Origin: RGIG9115 sp045603225
Lineage (GTDB): Bacteria; Bacillota; Clostridia; UBA1381
Direction: 5' to 3'
DNA: 64,000 nt
Assembly (NCBI GenBank): GCA_045603225.1
Contig: JAZULT010000011.1
Coordinates: 1 to 64,000 of the forward strand
The notes under the pieces were generated by a model. It was not told where the DNA came from. It searched no databases and saw only the letters and a program-made list of their open reading frames with translations. Shown piece after piece: positions 26,088 through 34,567 of the stretch; position 1 is the first letter of the stretch, and each line of letters opens with the position of its first letter. The position numbers were made by a program, and so were the translations under genes.

Positions 26088-28796
26088 TTAGCGGTAAACT
26101 ATAACAGATTTTGCCACCTGTGTCAGGCTTTCAACAAGGATAAGCGAAGCGTCGTCCCCTGCCTCTTCATAACTCAAAATACTGTTAAAGCTTCCTTTTT
26201 CCACTTCCTCGTTTTCTTTATCAATTACTACAACAGGAATACTTCCTATACGCATAACTTCCTCATAAACTCCATCCGCAAGTCCTGATTTTTCGTAGCT
26301 TCCGAAAACCGCTTCACTACGCTTTTTAAGAACATACATTTTACTTAAGTTATTATGTTGATCTTCACCCGTTCTGTAAGACCAGTTTGAATAAGGTGAA
26401 TACGTTCCGTAATACCAGTAAGGATTTCCGCTGTTATTGAATTTAAATTCTTCGGAATCAAATATTTTCTTGATTTCAACTCCGTATGCACCTGAGCCAT
26501 CAAGAGAAATATACAACAAGTCTCCGAACACAACTCCAAGCTTGTCAATCTGTTCCTCAACACCTTTACTGAGCTTGTAAACAACTTCCGAACCGCCTCT
26601 CATACACTTTACTGCAGTAAGGGCTTCACCTTCATTTTCATCCCATACCTGTTCTGTTCCGGTAAACACAAGGACATTAGCCTCTTTTGTTTTCTGATCC
26701 TGAACCACAACAAGAATATCTACATAATGGTCTGTATCAGAGAAGTTATATGTATCACAAGTATATGTATTGTCAAAGGTCAGTGCAACAGATGTTCCGA
26801 AATCCTTTGCTTCAACGTCTGCCCATTCTCCGTTTTTATACATTTTTCCTTCTTCGTTAAGCGTAGGAATTTTAAATACAACAGTTGCAGAGGTTGACCA
26901 GTAAGTATCAAGTCCGAGTCTGTTTGAGTTAAGAAGCGGAGCGCCTTTCTGACGTACAGTCAAAGAATTCGCTTTATCCTCTCTGCCTTCTGTAAAATAT
27001 GAAGTATCAAGAGCTGTAATTTCCCTGTCATCGTTAAGCTTATATCTTATAATCTGCGGTGACAGCTTGAAAATCTCGTTGCCGTTCACCACTGAAACAG
27101 ATACTCCCGGGATAGCCCTGAAGGTTTTTTCTGTTTCCTTTGCCGGTTTATAGCTGACGCCGTCTATTCTTACAGTTTCTGCAAGATTAAATTTTTCGAG
27201 CTTTCCGTCTCTCGTATAAACAGTAAACACAGAACTTATATCGCCTGAATCATCCTCACCGCTTTTTCCTTTTACAAGGTATCCCACAAGGAAATCAGAG
27301 GTTGATCCGACTTCAATATCCACAATGTACCCGAACATATCAAAGTACACTTTAACACTCTTATATGACTTCAGAACTGAAGAATACTCATCAATAATTC
27401 TGCTGTCAACAACATATGTTGTTCCATCAGCAGACTGAATTTCATTTTCCGATTTATTAACAGAAGTAACTGAGATTGTTTCAGATTTATTGCTGATTAT
27501 AATTTCAAGAAATTCCTTATTTACACTTCTTGCCACATTAAACACAACGTTTGAAACATCCGATATTTCTTCTTTTTCTCCCTCACTGTTATAAACATTT
27601 ACAATATCATACTCACTGTAATTTATTGTATCTTTTTCAAAACCTCCATAAAGGTTTTCGTTCATTGTATCAATTGTTCCTGAAGGAAATATCTCATAAT
27701 TTTTTATGATAACAACATCAAAATTTCCGTCTCTGTCTGCATCGGAAAGCTTAACACTTCCGCGTCTTGTTCCGTCAAGGAATCCCGAAACCGCTGATTC
27801 AACCGTACCTTCATAGGGAACTCCGTTATACACAAGCTGGAAATCCTTTGCTATACGCTGTGACTTTGTTCTTGACGCATCCTTTGAAGTAAGATAATGA
27901 AATGTATTTGACGTTCTGTCAAATCTGACCAGCAAATCTGCGCTGAACTCGAGAACATCATCCTCATTTCTTACTTTCGCATAGAAAACTTCACCGAAAT
28001 CCTCCGACTTATCCCATCTGTAAGCATAATCAACGTATGTACCGAGAAATTCCGTCAAATCTTTTTTTGTACCGAATTCTTTTCCACTGACTACTGCCAT
28101 GTTTTCCTGCATCATGGCAAATCCTTCGAGATACCCGCCACATGTTGCCTGAACAGTACCTTTATCAAAATAAACATTATGATACTTGGCAAAAAGATTT
28201 GTTTCCTTGTCAAGATACTTTTCATTTGTGCCAAGGTTTTCTATCATTAAAGGTTTACTCATGGCATTGAATATAAGACGTACCGCTTCTTCGCAGGTAA
28301 TGGAATCCGCGTTTGCAACAGATATATCAATATCTGCAGATGCTGCTACACTCACCCAGTTTTCCATAGGTGTTCCGATATATCGTGCATAATCTCCGTA
28401 ACCCATAGCACAAAGAAGCATTTTGCAGGCTTCCGAATATTTAATGGTTCTGTCAGGTTCAAAAATACCAATATCATTAAGGCTGATAATACCGCAGTCA
28501 GCCAGAACATTTATATACTCAGCCTGCTCATGTTCACGGGAAACATCCTTAAAATACTGCATTGAAAATCCGGGAGAAACCAATATGGCTTTTCCCACAT
28601 ATTCGCTGAACTTCGCTCTTGACATAGGAGCTGTTTTATCAAAAGGATGATCTTCGTCCTGCTCTATCACATCAATTTCTGACAACACGGACAGCATCAT
28701 ATCAAAATCCGAATCTGCCTTCTCCTGTGCCGATACAGGAACATACATTCCCATAATCAGAGCTATTACCATAACTATTCCTGAAAATTTACGCAT
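26088..28796 (-). CDS. Secreted protein with N-terminal S-layer-homology repeats, remainder unknown
   Basis: 902 residues with a signal peptide (about 1-23, ending VPVSAQE). Residues about 28-185 contain SLH-type repeats (FDKTAPMSRAKFSEYVGKAI; YFKDVSREHEQAEYINVLAD; EPDRTIKYSEACKMLLCAMG; a third, weak one follows), which bind pyruvylated secondary cell-wall polymer. The remaining about 700 residues are beta-rich and acidic with no catalytic motif I recognise; a copper-amine-oxidase-like or surface-scaffold architecture is possible. It lies 4 bases from the next SLH gene and 12 from the GH/CBM9 gene, so the three are co-expressed and probably act together on the cell surface. Confidence 0.8.
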   Translation of the reverse strand: MRKFSGIVMVIALIMGMYVPVSAQEKADSDFDMMLSVLSEIDVIEQDEDHPFDKTAPMSRAKFSEYVGKAILVSPGFSMQYFKDVSREHEQAEYINVLADCGIISLNDIGIFEPDRTIKYSEACKMLLCAMGYGDYARYIGTPMENWVSVAASADIDISVANADSITCEEAVRLIFNAMSKPLMIENLGTNEKYLDKETNLFAKYHNVYFDKGTVQATCGGYLEGFAMMQENMAVVSGKEFGTKKDLTEFLGTYVDYAYRWDKSEDFGEVFYAKVRNEDDVLEFSADLLVRFDRTSNTFHYLTSKDASRTKSQRIAKDFQLVYNGVPYEGTVESAVSGFLDGTRRGSVKLSDADRDGNFDVVIIKNYEIFPSGTIDTMNENLYGGFEKDTINYSEYDIVNVYNSEGEKEEISDVSNVVFNVARSVNKEFLEIIISNKSETISVTSVNKSENEIQSADGTTYVVDSRIIDEYSSVLKSYKSVKVYFDMFGYIVDIEVGSTSDFLVGYLVKGKSGEDDSGDISSVFTVYTRDGKLEKFNLAETVRIDGVSYKPAKETEKTFRAIPGVSVSVVNGNEIFKLSPQIIRYKLNDDREITALDTSYFTEGREDKANSLTVRQKGAPLLNSNRLGLDTYWSTSATVVFKIPTLNEEGKMYKNGEWADVEAKDFGTSVALTFDNTYTCDTYNFSDTDHYVDILVVVQDQKTKEANVLVFTGTEQVWDENEGEALTAVKCMRGGSEVVYKLSKGVEEQIDKLGVVFGDLLYISLDGSGAYGVEIKKIFDSEEFKFNNSGNPYWYYGTYSPYSNWSYRTGEDQHNNLSKMYVLKKRSEAVFGSYEKSGLADGVYEEVMRIGSIPVVVIDKENEEVEKGSFNSILSYEEAGDDASLILVESLTQVAKSVIVYR

Positions 28797-28800
28797 ATTA

Positions 28801-30459
28801 TCATCCCCTTTCTATCATATTAAGTACGCCGTACATAATTTTCGCAGTTTCTGCACGTGTTGCAGTTGCCTGCGGATTAAAATTACCGTTCGTGTCACCG
28901 TTAATAATCCCCGCAGTCTGCAAAGCAAAAACAGCCTCTTTTGCATAATCTGAAATTCTGTCTTCGTCCCCGAAGTTCATCTTTTCTTTGACAGCCGGGA
29001 CTTCAACATCACATTCAAGGAGCATTCTGTAAGTCATTGTACAGATATCCTGTCGTGTTATATTTTTTCCTATGCCGAATTCCGATTCCGAAACTCCGTT
29101 TACAGCCTCTGCAAGATATGCAGTTCTTACATAATCATAATACCACGCATCATAAGAAACATCGGCAAAGGGAAGTTCACCACCCACAAGTTTCATGTCA
29201 AATGTTGCAACAAGCATTTTAACAAATTCTTCTCTGAGAACCTTATCTTCAGGATAGAATTTTTTGTTTTCCTTACCGTTTACTATTCCTCTTTTATAAA
29301 GCGCTTCAATAGATTCCTTTGCCCAATCCACATTGTCAATATCATCAAAAATCTTTATATTCTGAGTCTGACCGGCAGTATCGGGAGCGCTTACAACTCC
29401 ACCTGAGGCTGTTGAAGGTGTAACTCTTCCACCACCTCCCCCGCCACCGCCGCCACCGCCTGATGACTTGGAGTCTGATGCTTTCTCAACAGCTTCTTCA
29501 TAGTCGTCGAGAAAACCTTTTACTGTTTTATATTCATTACCTTCAAGGCTTCTGTATACGCTGGAATAATCGCTTACACTCTTAATACCGAGAATGTCTT
29601 TATAGTCTTTCATTACAGACTTAATATCGCTTGCTTCGGAAGGATATTTTACAACAGTAAGAACCATTGCTTCCTTAAGAGTTTCAATCAAGTCATCCGA
29701 ATCCTTAACAGACTTGTTGCTTGTACTTTCAACTTTTTCTGAAAAATACTTCTCTTCTGCAGTTCCTGTTATATATTTACCGATATACTCCATCAGCTTG
29801 CTGTCATCACTGCATATCTTCTTCACATATCCGATTACATTAACATCCGAACCGCTGTTGATTTCCTCGATAAGACAACATTTTCTGAAGTTTTTCAGGT
29901 TTAATTCATAATCGTTTTCGGAAAGCTTGTTTTTGTATTCATCACAAAAACGCAAGACAGCATCTTCTGAATAAATATCAATATCAAAACCAAGCTGAGA
30001 TTTATTACTTTTCACAATATTCAGAAATTCTTCCTCATCTGCCGATTTTAACTGTTCAACAAGACCTTTATAGGCTTCAATATCCACATAATTAAAACTC
30101 TCGCTGTAGCATTCGCCATCAGTCTTTGAAGATGCCACATATAAAACATAATCACCTGTGTTAACAGAAAAAACAAACTGTGTTCTGCCGTCATCGCCTG
30201 CAACTTCGTTTCTTACATATTCTGCATTTTCACGTCCAAGACTCGGATTTCCAGCAATTTCTCCCGGTGTAACACCACCTGAAAGAATCTGAACAGTTAC
30301 AATATCCTCCGGAACCGATACTGTTGCAACAGTTATCTTCCCTGCTGAAATGTCTTTCGTCACATTGACCTCAAGTTCCTCCGCTGATACCTGACGGGAA
30401 ACAAGCAAAGTCAAAAATGAGGTAGCAGCAATCATTTTCAATATATTTTTCTGATTCAT
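28801..30459 (-). CDS. SLH-domain surface protein with Gly-rich linker
   Basis: 552 residues: signal peptide (about 1-26, ending RQVSAEE), a beta-rich N-terminal domain (about 30-125), a helical charged region (about 130-335), a tract of eleven consecutive glycines within the linker (about 343-360), and three C-terminal SLH repeats (about 370-552; WAKESIEALYKRGIVNG, DAWYYDYVRTAYLAEAV, YAKEAVFALQTAGIINGD, each ending in an R-x-E/D-type motif). It would be non-covalently anchored to the cell wall with the N-terminal part outward. Role unknown; likely a surface adhesin or scaffold for the glycan locus. RBS AAAGGAG. Confidence 0.85.
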   Translation of the reverse strand: MNQKNILKMIAATSFLTLLVSRQVSAEELEVNVTKDISAGKITVATVSVPEDIVTVQILSGGVTPGEIAGNPSLGRENAEYVRNEVAGDDGRTQFVFSVNTGDYVLYVASSKTDGECYSESFNYVDIEAYKGLVEQLKSADEEEFLNIVKSNKSQLGFDIDIYSEDAVLRFCDEYKNKLSENDYELNLKNFRKCCLIEEINSGSDVNVIGYVKKICSDDSKLMEYIGKYITGTAEEKYFSEKVESTSNKSVKDSDDLIETLKEAMVLTVVKYPSEASDIKSVMKDYKDILGIKSVSDYSSVYRSLEGNEYKTVKGFLDDYEEAVEKASDSKSSGGGGGGGGGGGRVTPSTASGGVVSAPDTAGQTQNIKIFDDIDNVDWAKESIEALYKRGIVNGKENKKFYPEDKVLREEFVKMLVATFDMKLVGGELPFADVSYDAWYYDYVRTAYLAEAVNGVSESEFGIGKNITRQDICTMTYRMLLECDVEVPAVKEKMNFGDEDRISDYAKEAVFALQTAGIINGDTNGNFNPQATATRAETAKIMYGVLNMIERG

Positions 30460-30491
30460 AAATTCTCCTTTATCCTTATGAGAACTCCAAA

Positions 30492-30519
30492 GGCGGAGAC
30501 AGTAAAAGTCGCCTCCGCC
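30492..30519 (-). promoter_or_regulatory. Intercistronic stem-loop
   Basis: GGCGGAG/CTCCGCC stem with an inner GAC/GTC pair set, between the 1,321-residue protein gene and the SLH gene. No strong U-tract, so it may act as an mRNA-processing or attenuating hairpin. Confidence 0.5.
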
Positions 30520-30533
30520 ACGTAAATAAATTA

Positions 30534-33500
30534 TTATTTAAGTGTAATAGGTGCTGATAATGGCTTTAAGCTGTCAAATCCGTCCCAGATCATAAACTGA
30601 ACCTCATCATATCCACCTTCAATGTTCTTTACTTCATAATCAAGCTCATATTTTATTGTTTTTATATTTTCATCTGGTGTTTTGTCAAAATACTCCGCCA
30701 AAACAAGTGCTCTACTTTTATAATATGCTGTTATTATATGCAGAACAGGTGTATCATCTTCACTGTTTGAATAATTCACATTTATTTTAGCCGCTCCGGC
30801 AGAAAGTGCTGAAAGCTCTGTGATATTCTTACCGTCTTGAGTAATGCTTACAAGGTTTGCAAATACTCCGTCTACGACATTAAAGCTCTTTTCATACGTC
30901 TGCAATGTTGGAACACAACCAATATTTCTTACAATCTCAACCTTAACAGTGTATGTTTCACCTGCTTTAAAACCATCTGCAAAATTCATTGTATAAGCAG
31001 TTCCTGAATACTCTGATTCATATGAAACCTTATTACCATTTTTGTCTACAACATAAATCTTTTCATCTGTCATATCATCAGCCCACATTTCCTGACCGAA
31101 AGATACGACTACTTTGTTTGTAAACGAACTTGCCTTTGAAGGAAGCTGTTCTGCATCATCTGCATAAATCTTAATGCTGTCAGCTGAAAGTACAGGAGCT
31201 GTATCTTCACCCTTAGCTTTAACAACTACATTGTTAAGATAAACACCCGGATACTTAACATCATTTATATTAAGTCCTTCAAATATTATCTTCGGACTAC
31301 TCTTCAAAGATGCTGAGTCGTTAACAAATCCTGCTGTTCCTGTCACAGAAGTCTCACCCTGTGTTGCTGTTGCAGTAATTGTTTCCTCTGCACAGTCATA
31401 TACAACGCTGATATTAATCCATTCCGCCGGGTCAATAGCCATTTCACGACCAAACACCCAGAATCTGTCAAGTGTAACCTCACCATTCTGATCCTTACCT
31501 GCTGATGTTCCAAGCTTCATATCATGCCAAGCATCAGCATTTGTTGAACCAAGACTCCACTGCATAACAATTGCTTCCCAATTAGAACCGTTTGCAAAAG
31601 TCGGAGCATTTGGCTTGATATCAAAGTTCAACTCATATTTTGATGTTCTTGGAGTTACAGCCAAAGGATAAATATCCATAGAATTTGATAACATATATTT
31701 ATCTTCGCCTGTGCTTGCAAATTCTCCACTCCATACATTCAACGGCTGTGTTGCTCTTACTTCATTTACTGTTGCTGCTCTCCAGTTTGAGAATGCCGCT
31801 TCAATCTGATTGAAATTCTGTTCATAGTATGTTCCGTCAAAGGGAATTTCTTCAACTGTCACATTACTGATCGAAGCAGAAGGTCCACCCCATTTATAGA
31901 AAGCAAGTGCAAAGTCATCAAAGCTCTCTACTGTTCCAAAGGTTGACAACGAGCCAAGAGCGTATGCTTCCCATGTCTTTGCTTTTGTATCAATAATGAT
32001 TTCATTACTTCCTTCACCACTTGCGATTGCCAGGCTTCTTGCTTCCCATACATTTGCCATTCTGTATGCTAAAATTCCGTCTGTTTCAGCTCCGCCTGAT
32101 GTCATCTTCACACGGAATGGAAATGTCCATGAACCTGCTTCAACCGCAAGACCTGATACATCATATTTAATAGAATACTTTTTACCTTCTTCTATTGTTG
32201 GCTTGAATACTGCCGCTTTATCTGAAGCTCCATCAATTCTCAGGCTTCCGTCTGCTTGTTCAACAGCATCATTTACTGTCCATCCATTTTCTTCTGTATA
32301 AATTACATTCTTCTTTATTTCTGTAACTGTTACATCACTAATATATGGTGCATTTCCACCCCACTTGAAGAAATGAATTGCAAAATCGCTTGTGTCCGCA
32401 AATGTTCCGCTCTTTGATAAATTTCCTAACGCATACGTTGACCATTCACCGGTCGCCATATCTATTATAATTTCGTTTGTACCATTTGTTCCGTTTGCTA
32501 CAAGTTTGTCGTCTCCTGTATTATTCCAACGACCACCCTGTCTGTATGAAATAGCCTCTGCCACTTCTTCTGTTTCTGTCATAAGATCTACAAGGAACTG
32601 ATATCTCCACGGATTGGATGAATCTGTTTCAATACCTGTTACGTTATACTTAATAGAATACTTTTTATCAGCTTCAAGATTTGGCTTGAATACTGCTGCC
32701 TTATCATGACCGCATGAAATCATCAGGCTTCCGTCTGCTTGTTCAACAGCATCATTCACAGTCCAGCCATTTGCTTCTGTATAAACTACGTTTTCTTTTA
32801 CATCCTTGATTACTACATTATCTAAATATACACCATCATACTTTACACTATTCATAGTAAGCGCTTCAAATGTAACCTTAGGACTACCTTTTAATGATGT
32901 AGTATTTGTAAATCCTGCTGTTCCTGTTACAGAGGTCTCCCCTTGAGTTGCAGTTGCAGTAATTGTTCCTGCCCCGCAATCATATATAGCCTTTACATTT
33001 ATCCACTGTGTCGGATCAATAGTCATTTCCTGCCCAAATACCCAAAGTCTGTCAAGCGTTACCTCAGTTGTCTGGTCTTTGCCTGCTGATGTTCCAAGCT
33101 TCATATCATGCCACGAATCGCTGTTTGATGAGCCAAGATTCCATTGCATAACAATTGCTTCCCAGTTAGAACCGTTTGCAAAAGTCGGAGCATTAGGCTT
33201 AATGTCAAAGCTCATTTCATACTTTCCTGTTCTTGGTGTTACAGTAAGCGGATAAATATCCATTGAACCTGACAACAAATGCTTATCCTCTCCGGTTGTT
33301 TCGAAGCTACCGCCCCATACATTCAACGGCTGTGTTGCTCTTACTTCATTTACTGTTGCCGATCTCCAGTTTGAGAATGCCGCTTCAATCTGATTGAAAT
33401 TCTGTTCATAGTATGTTCCGTCAAAGGGAATTTCTTCTACTGTCACATTGCTGATTGAAGCAGAAGGTCCACCCCATTTATAGAATGCAAGTGCAAAGTC

Positions 33501-34499
33501 ATCAAAGCTCTCTACTGTTCCAAAGGTTGACAACGAGCCAAGAGCGTATGCTTCCCATGTCTTTGCTTTTGTATCAATAATGATTTCATTACTTCCTTCA
33601 CCACTCGCAATCGCCAGACTTCTTGCTTCCCATACATTTGCCATTCTGTATGCTAAAATTCCGTCTGTTTCTACGCCGCCTGCTGTCATCTTTACACGGA
33701 ATGGAAATGTCCATGAACCTGATTCAACCGCAAGACCTGATACATCATATTTAATAGAATACTTTTTACCTTCTTCTATTGTTGGCTTGAATACTGCTCC
33801 TGTAGCGGCACCACCTTCAATTCTCAAACTTCCGTCTGCTTCTTCGACAGCATCATTCACTGTCCATCCGTTTTCTTCTGTATATAATACATTAGCAGAT
33901 TTATAGTTATAGATTGTTAAATCCTTAATTACCGCTGTAGAACTTGACCAAAACTTCAAAACGTCACTACTTTCAAATTTTGAAGAAGACGCAAATGTAT
34001 CTGTTATAGTTCCGGTTTTTCCGCTTACTGTTTCATAATCTATTGTAATATCAAAAGTACTTGTTGCTGTATCCCATAAAATAGAGTAATCATAGTCTAT
34101 AGCTGAACCCTCTCTTGCAAGAGTGGCACTCCATACCTCGCCACCATTACAAATACAGTCGTTTGAACCGTCATTAAAATATCCTGCCAGACCTTTGTAA
34201 TTATTCCAGCCAACGTTTGTCTTCGTTGTATTATTGTATGTACGCCAGTCAAGCATAAAGCTCGGGTGACTGTTTGGTGTATCAACCTTTACTCCAAACT
34301 CAATAATATACTTATTACCAGCAGTAAGACCTAAATCACTTCCTACTTTTAAGTAATTATGTTCACCGCTAACAGACCAGTCTCCGCTTTTCTGGTATAC
34401 AATATCGCCTTTATCTGATGAAGCACTTGATACCGTCGCAAACATCGTCATAATCACTGACAATGCAGTAATCATACTTAAAATCTTTTTACATTTCAT
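30534..34499 (-). CDS. Giant secreted protein built of repeated beta-rich modules
   Basis: 1,321 residues with a signal peptide (about 1-27, ending VSSASSD). Modules in order: a unique jelly-roll-like domain (about 30-200), module B1 (about 203-355), a laminin-G-like module C1 (about 358-560), B2 (about 570-725), B3 (731-885), C2 (about 886-1095), an Ig-like domain (about 1100-1215) and a C-terminal domain ending FMIWDGFDSLKPLSAP. B modules share YTEENGWTVNDAVE, FKPTIEEGKKYSIKYDVSGL and IIIDTKAKTWEAYALG and also occur twice in the DUF4886 protein. B1-C1 and B3-C2 are nearly identical. No catalytic motif is evident, so I infer polysaccharide binding. No anchor signal. RBS AGGAGG. Confidence 0.8.
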   Translation of the reverse strand: MKCKKILSMITALSVIMTMFATVSSASSDKGDIVYQKSGDWSVSGEHNYLKVGSDLGLTAGNKYIIEFGVKVDTPNSHPSFMLDWRTYNNTTKTNVGWNNYKGLAGYFNDGSNDCICNGGEVWSATLAREGSAIDYDYSILWDTATSTFDITIDYETVSGKTGTITDTFASSSKFESSDVLKFWSSSTAVIKDLTIYNYKSANVLYTEENGWTVNDAVEEADGSLRIEGGAATGAVFKPTIEEGKKYSIKYDVSGLAVESGSWTFPFRVKMTAGGVETDGILAYRMANVWEARSLAIASGEGSNEIIIDTKAKTWEAYALGSLSTFGTVESFDDFALAFYKWGGPSASISNVTVEEIPFDGTYYEQNFNQIEAAFSNWRSATVNEVRATQPLNVWGGSFETTGEDKHLLSGSMDIYPLTVTPRTGKYEMSFDIKPNAPTFANGSNWEAIVMQWNLGSSNSDSWHDMKLGTSAGKDQTTEVTLDRLWVFGQEMTIDPTQWINVKAIYDCGAGTITATATQGETSVTGTAGFTNTTSLKGSPKVTFEALTMNSVKYDGVYLDNVVIKDVKENVVYTEANGWTVNDAVEQADGSLMISCGHDKAAVFKPNLEADKKYSIKYNVTGIETDSSNPWRYQFLVDLMTETEEVAEAISYRQGGRWNNTGDDKLVANGTNGTNEIIIDMATGEWSTYALGNLSKSGTFADTSDFAIHFFKWGGNAPYISDVTVTEIKKNVIYTEENGWTVNDAVEQADGSLRIDGASDKAAVFKPTIEEGKKYSIKYDVSGLAVEAGSWTFPFRVKMTSGGAETDGILAYRMANVWEARSLAIASGEGSNEIIIDTKAKTWEAYALGSLSTFGTVESFDDFALAFYKWGGPSASISNVTVEEIPFDGTYYEQNFNQIEAAFSNWRAATVNEVRATQPLNVWSGEFASTGEDKYMLSNSMDIYPLAVTPRTSKYELNFDIKPNAPTFANGSNWEAIVMQWSLGSTNADAWHDMKLGTSAGKDQNGEVTLDRFWVFGREMAIDPAEWINISVVYDCAEETITATATQGETSVTGTAGFVNDSASLKSSPKIIFEGLNINDVKYPGVYLNNVVVKAKGEDTAPVLSADSIKIYADDAEQLPSKASSFTNKVVVSFGQEMWADDMTDEKIYVVDKNGNKVSYESEYSGTAYTMNFADGFKAGETYTVKVEIVRNIGCVPTLQTYEKSFNVVDGVFANLVSITQDGKNITELSALSAGAAKINVNYSNSEDDTPVLHIITAYYKSRALVLAEYFDKTPDENIKTIKYELDYEVKNIEGGYDEVQFMIWDGFDSLKPLSAPITLK
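31210..32310 (-). repeat. Long intragenic duplication (B-C module pair), second copy
   Basis: Near-identical to 32795-33895 at an offset of 1,584 bases (528 codons). One B module lies between the two copies. Confidence 0.85.
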
Positions 34500-34567
34500 A
34501 AAAAATTCCTCCTAAAATTATTTATATAATATCATCAACCTGCCCACCGTCAATGATTTTATAACAG

